This document shows positions 1 to 6,547 of a stretch of 9,048 nucleotides of DNA, in pieces (the first letter of the stretch is position 1; each line of letters opens with the position of its first letter). This stretch comes from Mariniphaga sp. (lineage in GTDB: Bacteria; Bacteroidota; Bacteroidia; Bacteroidales; Prolixibacteraceae), in the NCBI GenBank assembly GCA_025363795.1, contig JANYLE010000195.1:1-9048 (forward strand), in the 5' to 3' direction. The notes below the pieces were generated by a model. The model was not told where the DNA came from and did not search any database. It saw only the letters and a program-made list of their open reading frames with translations. The position numbers and the translations under genes were made by a program.

Positions 1-2
1 CC

Positions 3-194
3 GCCGCTGCCACACTTGTCCCCGAACCCTTGAAACAGCAGCTCAGGATCGGCGGAATCATGGTTATTCCTGTGGGAAAAAGGGACCATCAGATTATGAA
101 AGTCATCACCCGACTCTCAGAGACAGAATATTCCGAAGAAAACAAGGGTGGATTCATATTCGTACCGCTGCTTTCAGGGTTATCAGATGAATAA
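3..194 (+). CDS. pcm: Protein-L-isoaspartate O-methyltransferase, C-terminal fragment
   Basis: The reading frame is open from the window edge and stops with TAA at 192-194, giving the last 63 residues; the start lies outside the window. The fragment reads AAATLVPEPLKQQLRIGG followed by MVIPVG, then a charged stretch, and ends in FIFVPLLSG. This matches the end of the Pcm family, where a pair of alanines and a proline precede a helix, a 'GG-x-(L/M)-V-I-P-VG' strand, and a final 'FVPL' strand. The known enzyme is cytosolic and uses S-adenosylmethionine to methylate L-isoaspartyl residues, starting repair of aged proteins. The SAM-binding motifs would be upstream and cannot be checked. It is separated from the next gene by 289 bases and a possible terminator, so it probably does not belong to the secreted-protein cluster. 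Confidence 0.87.
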   Translation, partial: AAATLVPEPLKQQLRIGGIMVIPVGKRDHQIMKVITRLSETEYSEENKGGFIFVPLLSGLSDE

Positions 195-239
195 GTATTT
201 AAATAGTCAGCCAACGGTAAGAAATAACACTAGAATCAA

Positions 240-270
240 CAGCCCCGGAGTGGGCTGAATATTTCTTATT
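240..270 (+). terminator. Possible terminator after pcm
   Basis: A perfect 6-bp GC-rich stem (CAGCCC at 240-245 with GGGCTG at 252-257) closes a 6-base loop. It is followed by a T-rich but interrupted stretch, AATATTTCTTATT. It lies 46 bases past the pcm stop codon. The stem is short and the T-run is weak, so this is only a plausible intrinsic terminator. The rest of the 195-483 gap is AT-rich; I found no good match there to the Bacteroidetes TTTG/TAnnTTTG promoter pair and no coding signal. Confidence 0.4.
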
Positions 271-483
271 GAAGTTCAACCACTTCGTATCTTGTTTAAT
301 TTAGATGTTCGATCCGTGAGTTATCACCCTGGTTTAATGATATTTAACTACTAAGTGGCATTATATTTTAACTCTTAAATTGAATTATTCATATGAAATC
401 GACATGATTGTAAAATCACAAACCGAAATGAATATTTCCTCATGGCGATTCCATCTGACATTTAATAAACAAATTATTTACAG

Positions 484-1518
484 ATGAAAACAACTCTGGC
501 GGTATTTCTACTGATTTTTTCAGTAAATTTTTTAATGGCACAAACAATGCCTGAAGCATTTCTTGGATTACTACCGAATCCTCCGGGAGGTATATGCAAC
601 GAAGGTGAAAATGATGCTAAGTCTGATTTTATACTGAAGGTCGGAGAAGTACATGACAAATTGCAGGAGGAGATCTCGCGCCGGCGTGATGAGATTGAAG
701 ATAAAGTGGATAAAAACAAAGGGAAAATGCAGGAAAATGCAATGGCACGAACCGGCGTATCGCCAGAATTGATGCAGCAGATGATGGCATTGGAAAAACA
801 AAGCAAGGGTGCTACAGGCGATCAGGCAAAAGCTTATAAAGCACAAAAAAAAGCCCTGGCCGATCAAATGATTCAGCAAAGTTCGAACATTTCGATGGGC
901 GAAATTGAAAACCTGAAAAAAATGGACAAAGCCGGAAAAACTGCCTGGGCTACCGCTTATGCCACGGAGAAAAAAGCGGAGGTGATGGCTGATCCACAAG
1001 CCTATCAACAGAAAACGGCTTCAGATATGAAAGATTATAAACTAATGCAAAAACAAAAGCAATTAGCCGATAGCCTTGGCGCACAGTCTACAAAATACAT
1101 GAAGCAGTTTCAGGACCTGGAAAACGACAAAGATGCACAGGCACTATTAACTCAAATTGACGAAATGGAGGCCAAATTGGATGAAGAGTATAAGAAAGAG
1201 AACAGGCCGAATGATAATGCAATAAAGTCTCTAAATAGTTCAATCAGAAATTTACAGATTAGTTATTGCAACCTGCAAAGCCCGAAGTATCTGGACATTT
1301 TGTCGAAATACAAAAGCTTTACACAATCCTCCATAGCTTCTTATTACCGTCTCGAGAAGCTTACCAACCAGGTTAATGCCACTCAAACCGGGGTTGATCT
1401 GACTACCGAACCCGGAATGATGGGTCTTCAGCAAGTCGGAGCTTATCTTAGCAAGTTAAGCGATGTTTACCGCTACAATCATATCAGTCCCAAATATGTA
1501 TATATCGGAGCAGAATAG
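484..1518 (+). CDS. Secreted helical/coiled-coil protein of unknown function
   Basis: This 344-residue protein begins with a Sec signal peptide (MK, hydrophobic core at residues 4-17, likely cleavage after MA-Q near residue 19). There is no lipobox cysteine, so it is probably periplasmic or released. After a short proline/glycine segment (about 30-42) the chain is almost all charged, Gln-rich helix. Coiled-coil-like stretches lie at about 48-85, 112-132, 140-168 and 180-258, with heptad-style Leu/Met/Ile spacing. The last 80 residues are less charged and richer in Tyr and Leu. The mature chain has only two cysteines, Cys38 and Cys262, which could pair. I do not recognise a named family. The ATG at 484 was chosen because it starts the signal peptide directly; no Shine-Dalgarno is visible. 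It is the first gene of the likely operon, 46 bases ahead of the LRR gene. The reading frame is well supported; the function is unknown. Confidence 0.85.
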   Translation: MKTTLAVFLLIFSVNFLMAQTMPEAFLGLLPNPPGGICNEGENDAKSDFILKVGEVHDKLQEEISRRRDEIEDKVDKNKGKMQENAMARTGVSPELMQQMMALEKQSKGATGDQAKAYKAQKKALADQMIQQSSNISMGEIENLKKMDKAGKTAWATAYATEKKAEVMADPQAYQQKTASDMKDYKLMQKQKQLADSLGAQSTKYMKQFQDLENDKDAQALLTQIDEMEAKLDEEYKKENRPNDNAIKSLNSSIRNLQISYCNLQSPKYLDILSKYKSFTQSSIASYYRLEKLTNQVNATQTGVDLTTEPGMMGLQQVGAYLSKLSDVYRYNHISPKYVYIGAE

Positions 1519-1564
1519 CTTAGATAGATCGATAAACTGAGTTCATTTATTCAATACAATCCAA

Positions 1565-2470
1565 ATGAAGCAAATCCAAATTCTGTTTCTGTTTCTGGTT
1601 GTTTGCGTGTCGGCTGTGTCGCAGAATACGGGCAATGATGCAGCTTCCATTCGTGCCCAAATGTCTGATATACGGAAAAAAACCAATTGGAGCGATCCTG
1701 CAGCTGCCAAAAGCGCCAATGAAAAGATTGAAGCATTGTCGGCTAAACTTACACAGGCCATTCGCAACAGCAAACCACAAACCCTGCCTCCGGGAAGTGA
1801 AGGCATAAAACCAGAGGAAGCAGCTAAAATTCAACAGGAAAACGATGATTATGGGAATAAGTTGTGGAAACAGATGATGAAGATAGTTCGTGATGGAGGA
1901 AAAGGCCAATGGGATTTGGCAGAACCGCTGAGGAAAGAGATTGTTGAGGAGTATAAGGAAGACGAAAATCCTGCAGTAAAAAATCCGGAATGGTTTAAGT
2001 CAATGTCCTACCTCCTCATTAACCTGTCGTTGCCACAGGTGCAGGTAATCATCGATCAGATGCCAATGTACAAGGGAATTAAAACGCTCATTATTACGAC
2101 CGAAAAACCTGTGGTAAATCCGGATCTTTTAAAGATATTAAAAAATGCGCTGGGTTATCCACTCGAAGACCTTTATATCATCAACTTTGGCCCTATGCTA
2201 AAAAGCCTCCCGTCTGCAGTTGGCGATTTCCCTAAACTTAAAACACTTGCGATATATAACAATGGACTGATCAGTCTTCCGGCTTCAGTTACACAGCTTG
2301 CAGGTCTTTCATCTTTGCAAGTTCAGGACAACCCTATAAATACCCTGATGCCAACTGTAAGTACCCTGAAAAATCTCAAAGAATTGGGGATTTCCCTCAC
2401 AAAGCTTTCTGAAAATGAAATTTCCCTGATACAAAAGACATTGCCCGAATGTAAAATCACACGACAATGA
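1565..2470 (+). CDS. Secreted leucine-rich repeat protein
   Basis: This 301-residue protein starts with a signal peptide (MKQIQILFLFLVVCVSAVSQ, cleavage likely around residue 19-20). Residues 25-135 are a charged helical region. Residues 170-300 form a short leucine-rich repeat domain. Repeats start near residues 200, 225, 248 and 271, and the last three are spaced exactly 23 residues apart, with the pattern LxxLxIxxNxLxxLPxxV. The domain ends in a capping helix, ENEISLIQKTLPECKI, of a kind often seen at the end of Bacteroidetes LRR proteins. LRR domains are generally protein-binding surfaces, so a binding or scaffolding role outside the cytoplasm is inferred; the partner is unknown. Its stop codon overlaps the start of the next gene in an ATGA, which suggests translational coupling. 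Confidence 0.88.
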   Translation: MKQIQILFLFLVVCVSAVSQNTGNDAASIRAQMSDIRKKTNWSDPAAAKSANEKIEALSAKLTQAIRNSKPQTLPPGSEGIKPEEAAKIQQENDDYGNKLWKQMMKIVRDGGKGQWDLAEPLRKEIVEEYKEDENPAVKNPEWFKSMSYLLINLSLPQVQVIIDQMPMYKGIKTLIITTEKPVVNPDLLKILKNALGYPLEDLYIINFGPMLKSLPSAVGDFPKLKTLAIYNNGLISLPASVTQLAGLSSLQVQDNPINTLMPTVSTLKNLKELGISLTKLSENEISLIQKTLPECKITRQ

Positions 2471-3615
2471 AACAAATCTACTTTATTATTGCAATTGCGT
2501 TGTTTACAGGATTATCATCGTATGCTCAAAAGCCTGGCTTCTTTGTAAAATGTACTGAAGCAAAGGGAGACGAAGCCTCAAAATATGTCATGAATTTTGA
2601 AAGACTCATGGCTACAGACCTTTCCGAAGCTTTCCACTGCGCCACAGTAAATGCAAATTTCAGTTTGCTTAACAGATTGAAATGGGAAAAAGAGTACCAA
2701 CTAAATGGAGGAGATGCCGATTTTAATGTCTGTTCCTATTTAAAATGCGATTACATGGTTTCATTAAGAATGATTGAAGTCAACTCAAATTTGCTTCAGG
2801 TTTCGGCCAGATGTATCGATTACAAAAATAAAATGAATATAATGGCTGATGCCAATGTCAATTTTACTACGGTGATGGACTATGCCGGGTTTGCGACAGC
2901 CTGTAAGGAGATTTCGAATAAATTGATTAAAGAACTGGGCAAATACGAAATCTGCGCTTTCACCGGCCCGGTTGCAATAACCATCAGTTCAGACCTTGAT
3001 TCAACCAATATTGAAGATTATGGAGTTTTCTGCAATCAGATGGATCAAAGGTACCATAAGGAAACTATGATCAAGAATCATACCTTCAGTGATTGGAAAC
3101 TTGAGCGAAAAGGCATTCCATGGACCGATGGAACGATGACTTTTTACACCGATGAAATGTCGAAAACCGTGGAAGAAGATGGATGCCACAAATGCAAAAC
3201 AGGAAAGCGTGAAGGCGGACTTGTCACTACCCTGACAAGTTCGATGAAGGTAAAAGGCACCGGTATTTCGCACGATAGTCAATTTCAGGGGAAAAAGCAG
3301 GATGATACCCGAATTGAACTCCAGTTTCTGGAAAGCGACAAATACCTCGTGATTGCCAAAGGAACTTCACAGCCTGTTACAGGAGAAGACAAAATGGTGA
3401 GCCAGGCCGAAGGAACCTGCGACAACCAACCACAGGAAACCAAGCTATTGCCAAGAGATATCAGAATTCCGCTACGGGTAATCTTTGGACCCTACGATGG
3501 CAAAGCAACAGATAAACTTCTTCAGCAAAAGGACACCAAAGAAGTAAAAAATCCGGTGACCAATGAAAAACAAACCATTACGATCGATTTTACATTAAAT
3601 CAAAAGGATCATTAA
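2467..3615 (+). CDS. Secreted cysteine-rich protein with LpoB/CsgG-like N-terminal region
   Basis: This 382-residue protein has a signal peptide (residues 1-20, cleavage at YA-Q). Residues 40-157 resemble the alpha/beta fold shared by LpoB, CsgG and the TolB N-terminal domain. A helix (MATDLSEAF) leads to a strand ending in an Asn-Arg pair (SLLNRLKWEKE, where the families often have D-R). A 'LKCDYMVSLRM' strand follows, corresponding to the family's 'GADYIVxG', then 'VSARCIDYKNK', corresponding to 'vxaRliDxxtg', and a closing helix. This assignment rests on pattern only. The remainder (about 165-380) looks beta-rich and matches no family I know. It contains 11 cysteines, including a CHKC motif at 240-243, which suggests disulfides or metal binding in the periplasm. 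The start overlaps the preceding stop by 4 bases. The gene is well supported; the function is not. Confidence 0.86.
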   Translation: MKQIYFIIAIALFTGLSSYAQKPGFFVKCTEAKGDEASKYVMNFERLMATDLSEAFHCATVNANFSLLNRLKWEKEYQLNGGDADFNVCSYLKCDYMVSLRMIEVNSNLLQVSARCIDYKNKMNIMADANVNFTTVMDYAGFATACKEISNKLIKELGKYEICAFTGPVAITISSDLDSTNIEDYGVFCNQMDQRYHKETMIKNHTFSDWKLERKGIPWTDGTMTFYTDEMSKTVEEDGCHKCKTGKREGGLVTTLTSSMKVKGTGISHDSQFQGKKQDDTRIELQFLESDKYLVIAKGTSQPVTGEDKMVSQAEGTCDNQPQETKLLPRDIRIPLRVIFGPYDGKATDKLLQQKDTKEVKNPVTNEKQTITIDFTLNQKDH

Positions 3616-3651
3616 AACGTGTCTGTTGGTGCATATTTTAAAATTCAGGAA

Positions 3652-4683
3652 ATGAAAAAGTCAGTGTCCTGCATGGTCTTTTTTTATCTTTTTCTGTTTG
3701 GTTTATTCGCTCAGGATAATATTCTGCTGAAAGAAAAGCCTGGCGCATTTAAAATAACGTATGGTACACTTAATGGCCAGGGGCCGGACCAATACGGGAA
3801 ATCATGTGACTATACCAAAGCCGAGTCTGTTGCTGCTACAAAAAACCTTGTTTCTCTGGTCGATATTTTTCGCCGGAATCCGGTATTGAAAGAGATTAAG
3901 GGATTCGATGGCTATTGCTACTTGAATGGTGGCCGCTGCAGCACGAAATTCGGGTATGGTTTGCCCAGTACATCTTGCTTTTTCTTTGAAACATGGAAAA
4001 TGCGAAAAGGAAAGGAAGTAAAACAAACATCTGAACCTCCTCAGTGGCGCTTTGAGGTAAATATGACCGAGAAGTTTTGCAGCACCGGTTTTAATGTAAC
4101 GAATTACAGTGACGCTTATAACCCAACAAATTCTGCATTCAACGGAAAAGGGATGGATTTGGCGACTTTTGCTTTGCGAGAACTCTTTCTTCTACCGGGT
4201 GTAAAGGAAGAGGTTTGTTCCGGAATCGACCGTTACAGCGATAACCTGATCATCTTTAATCCCGAACGACCTGCTTATTGGGTGCAGGTTACCATCCGCG
4301 AAGTATTCAGGTTACTGATGGATTACTGGAAACTTAATCCTGATAAAATCGCAATGGGAACTTTGATGCCTATGCTGGAAAATGAATTTTCAAAGTTTTC
4401 AGAAACTGAAAGGGATGGATTTGCCTATTTAGGAAATCCTGAATCCGTTTCAAGAGTCGGTTCGACCAAAAACGAAACTCCGGTTATGCGCCCCAATTCT
4501 GATTACTGGAACCGAAACCTGCCTCGATCAGCGATCCAGTTCATGTGGCTCGAAATTCCCAAAAAGGAGGAGGTGAAACGTAAACTGGAAGGCTATTTAA
4601 AAGCTGACGATGGCTATTACTATGTTTATCGGCTGCTTTCTGAATTAGATGTGAATACGCTGGTTCCGGTTATTTCAAGGTAA
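3652..4683 (+). CDS. Secreted protein, paralogue A of an unrecognised family
   Basis: The chosen start, ATG at 3652, gives 343 residues with a clean signal peptide (MKKSVSCMVFFYLFLFGLFA, then QD). The frame also has a GTG at 3619, but that would place 11 extra residues before the signal peptide. The mature protein has six cysteines: 52, 89, 96, 109, 143 and 189. It shares clear blocks with the gene at 5349-6383: CxxTKAE at about 52; KGFD at 83; GYG(L/I)PS at 101; LPGVKEE and GIDRY at 181-195; FNPERPAY at 202-209; RE then DYW and PDK at 216-232; FSKFSETERDG at 246-256; and YWN then RSAIQ at 285-296. No catalytic motif or named domain was recognised. It sits 36 bases after the preceding gene and 25 before the MORN_2 gene, inside the likely operon. 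Role unknown; exported by inference. Confidence 0.86.
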   Translation: MKKSVSCMVFFYLFLFGLFAQDNILLKEKPGAFKITYGTLNGQGPDQYGKSCDYTKAESVAATKNLVSLVDIFRRNPVLKEIKGFDGYCYLNGGRCSTKFGYGLPSTSCFFFETWKMRKGKEVKQTSEPPQWRFEVNMTEKFCSTGFNVTNYSDAYNPTNSAFNGKGMDLATFALRELFLLPGVKEEVCSGIDRYSDNLIIFNPERPAYWVQVTIREVFRLLMDYWKLNPDKIAMGTLMPMLENEFSKFSETERDGFAYLGNPESVSRVGSTKNETPVMRPNSDYWNRNLPRSAIQFMWLEIPKKEEVKRKLEGYLKADDGYYYVYRLLSELDVNTLVPVISR

Positions 4684-4708
4684 TCAGGTCAATTTTAATC
4701 ATAAAACG

Positions 4709-5320
4709 ATGAGAACTATTTTAATCATTATTTCGACACTGATAATAGGCTACGCAAGTAATTCATTTGTGTTGGCAGCGCAATTACCAAATAACAGCGC
4801 TTTTCTTAAGGATGATCCGCTAAACAGATCTATAAAGGAATATTACCCCAATGGCAAGATCATGAGAGAATATACCTTGAAGGATGGGAAGATTGATGGT
4901 TCGTACAAGTTTTACAATCGACTGGGGAAGCTGGTATCTGACCAATACTATAAAGATGGTGTACCCGACGGGTACCTGAGAAACTATTACGAAAATGGTC
5001 AGGTAAAAGCCGAAATGAACATGAAAGGAGCGAATATTTCAGGTCCTTCAAAAGAATATGATGAAGATGGGACACTTAGGAAAGAGAGCATGGTCTCGGG
5101 CGAGGCACCTGAGATTTCGAGCCAGACCACGATTTATTACAAAGACGGTAAAATTCAGTCTAAAATTACAATTTCGCAAGGAAAGTTTGTCTATTCAATC
5201 ACTTACGATAAACAAGGTCGTGTGACCTATGAAGATAAGCCTAGCCAAAGTACTTCTTACTGGTACGAAGAAGCAACCGGTAAAAAACATGTGAGTATCA
5301 ACGGCGTTGAACAAAAATGA
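4709..5320 (+). CDS. Secreted MORN_2-repeat protein
   Basis: This 203-residue protein has a signal peptide (residues 1-24, core LIIISTLIIGYA, cleavage near LAA-Q). From residue 43 it carries about five repeats of the MORN_2 type, each roughly 22-24 residues with the pattern 'YYxNGKxxxexxxKDGxxdG'. They start near 43 (EYYPNGKI), 66 (YKFYNRLGKL), 90 (LRNYYENGQV), 114 (SKEYDEDGTL) and 142 (IYYKDGKI). Such proteins are often annotated as 'toxin-antitoxin system YwqK family antitoxin', but nothing here supports a toxin-antitoxin pair, and the signal peptide argues for an extracytoplasmic role. The repeat builds an extended beta-hairpin sheet. The gene lies between the two paralogues of the unrecognised family, 25 and 28 bases away, so its product may work with theirs. 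Confidence 0.9.
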   Translation: MRTILIIISTLIIGYASNSFVLAAQLPNNSAFLKDDPLNRSIKEYYPNGKIMREYTLKDGKIDGSYKFYNRLGKLVSDQYYKDGVPDGYLRNYYENGQVKAEMNMKGANISGPSKEYDEDGTLRKESMVSGEAPEISSQTTIYYKDGKIQSKITISQGKFVYSITYDKQGRVTYEDKPSQSTSYWYEEATGKKHVSINGVEQK

Positions 5321-5348
5321 ATTAGGCAATTCTAAAAAATCAAATACG

Positions 5349-6383
5349 ATGTGTAATAAAATCAAATCATTGCTTCTGATAGTTGGGCTGACGGCTTTTC
5401 ACCAAATCCAGGCCCAGGATTACCCCCTGATCCTCGACCATCCGGGTACTTTTAAGTTAATTGACTGGGGCGTTTATACCCATTGGAACTGTGGTTTTAC
5501 AAAAGCTGAAACTACGGCCAATTATCAGAAAATTATTGGGATTACAGAAGTTGCCCGTAAGAATCCGGTTTTTACGGATCAGAAAGGATTTGACTGTGAG
5601 ACCTATGTTTATTCAAAAAATTGCCCCGATAAAAATGGTTACGGAATTCCAAGTGAACTCAGTTTTGGATTTTGTGACTATTTCATGAACAAAGGGAAGG
5701 TGAGTATTTACAGAATAGAGCCACCCAGCTGGAAAGTGCAGGTAAACCATTTTAATAATTTTGCCGGTAAAGGATCCTATTCATATGATACGGCAAAACC
5801 CTCCGAAAAGCCCAAGGAGGGATTTAATTATGAAAGATGGAAGATTGCCGGGGAGAAAGTCCGTGGTTGTTTCTTTATTCCCGGATCAAAGGAAGAACTG
5901 GGAAACGGAATTGACAGGTATGACAGTGAATTGATTGTAGTGTACAATCCGGAACGGCCTTCCTATACTCTGCCGGTGAAATTTCGTGAGTTGGCTGAAG
6001 GGTTGATTGATTATTGGAGATTTCATCCTGATAAGCTTCAATCCGACATGATCACTAAAATGATGGAGGATGAATATGCAAAGTTCTCTGAATCTGAACG
6101 CGATGGATGGGCCTATAATAACACCTACGACGAACGTAGTCCTACGTTGCAAATTACGCCAACCCCAGGTCCAATGCCTGTAGTGAGGTTAAACCCGGAA
6201 TACTGGAACAAAAAGCTATCCCGTTCAGCCATTCAGATACTTACCTTTTACCGCCTGTCAGATACCAAACGTTACACGAGAGAAATAGAGGAGAGGCTAA
6301 AACTAAACGCTAATGGATACAATCTCTCCCGGTTTTTGGAGGCATTGAATATTAATTCGTTTACCGGATTAATTGAAAAATAA
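5349..6383 (+). CDS. Secreted protein, paralogue B of an unrecognised family
   Basis: The start at ATG 5349 gives 344 residues with a compact signal peptide (MCNKIKSLLLIVGLTAFHQIQA, then QD). An in-frame ATG at 5307 would add 14 polar residues and overlap the upstream gene by 14 bases, so it is less likely but not excluded. The protein aligns over its whole length with the product of 3652-4683. Shared blocks include CGFTKAE (48-54), KGFD (79-82), GYGIPS (97-102), IPGSKEE (177-183), GIDRY (187-191), YNPERPSY (199-206), DYW and PDK (221-229), KFSESERDG (245-253), and YWN then RSAIQ (285-296). Mature cysteines are 48, 83, 92, 109 and 174, and the first four have counterparts close by in paralogue A. 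The family and function are not recognised. It is the last gene of the likely operon. Confidence 0.86.
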   Translation: MCNKIKSLLLIVGLTAFHQIQAQDYPLILDHPGTFKLIDWGVYTHWNCGFTKAETTANYQKIIGITEVARKNPVFTDQKGFDCETYVYSKNCPDKNGYGIPSELSFGFCDYFMNKGKVSIYRIEPPSWKVQVNHFNNFAGKGSYSYDTAKPSEKPKEGFNYERWKIAGEKVRGCFFIPGSKEELGNGIDRYDSELIVVYNPERPSYTLPVKFRELAEGLIDYWRFHPDKLQSDMITKMMEDEYAKFSESERDGWAYNNTYDERSPTLQITPTPGPMPVVRLNPEYWNKKLSRSAIQILTFYRLSDTKRYTREIEERLKLNANGYNLSRFLEALNINSFTGLIEK

Positions 6384-6399
6384 AATGCGCTCAGACTTA

Positions 6400-6445
6400 C
6401 AGATGAACAAACCTTCCTGAATTACCTAGGCAATCATCTGATTTT
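6400..6445 (+). terminator. Possible terminator ending the secreted-protein operon
   Basis: CAGATGA at 6400-6406 pairs perfectly with TCATCTG at 6434-6440, and ATTTT follows at once. The 27-base loop can form a further small CCT/AGG stem (6412-6414 with 6428-6430). It begins 17 bases after the stop of paralogue B. The long loop and short T-run make this a weak-to-moderate call, but the position before a candidate promoter fits. Confidence 0.4.
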
Positions 6446-6480
6446 AAAAGACTAAATGAATTGATAAATTCGGAATTATT

Positions 6481-6510
6481 TTTGAATTAGCTAAAATTGA
6501 ATTAATTTTA
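6481..6510 (+). promoter_or_regulatory. Candidate Bacteroidetes-type promoter for the propeller gene
   Basis: TTTG at 6481-6484 is followed after 18 bases by TAATTTTA at 6503-6510. Known Bacteroidetes promoters have TTTG, a spacer of about 19-21 bases, and TAnnTTTG, so the second element matches at all but the last position and the spacer is slightly short. Transcription would begin a few bases downstream, near 6515. That leaves almost no leader for the ATG at 6521 but about 30 bases for the ATG at 6548, which is part of the reason for choosing the latter start. The region is very AT-rich, so a chance match is possible. Confidence 0.4.
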
Positions 6511-6547
6511 TGGTCGATACATGAAATCAACACTAAATATCTTTGAC

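Noticed and set aside
195..483. A promoter for the operon in the gap after pcm
   Set aside because: Several AT-rich partial matches to TAnnTTTG exist (for example TAATTTAG near 298 and TATATTTT near 362), but none has a TTTG at the right distance, so no site could be chosen.
571..1008. A 145-codon open frame on the minus strand inside the coiled-coil gene
   Set aside because: It lies wholly antisense to a well-supported gene with a signal peptide, shows no domain of its own, and its composition reflects the complement of a Lys/Glu/Gln-rich sequence.
1547..1909. Minus-strand open frames opposite the start of the LRR gene
   Set aside because: They overlap a convincing signal-peptide gene and have the Cys/Phe/Trp-rich look of antisense translation.
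4709..5320. Reading the MORN_2 protein as a YwqK-type antitoxin with a toxin neighbour
   Set aside because: The antitoxin name is a common automatic label for this repeat. The protein is exported, neither neighbour resembles a toxin, and the neighbours are far larger than typical toxins.
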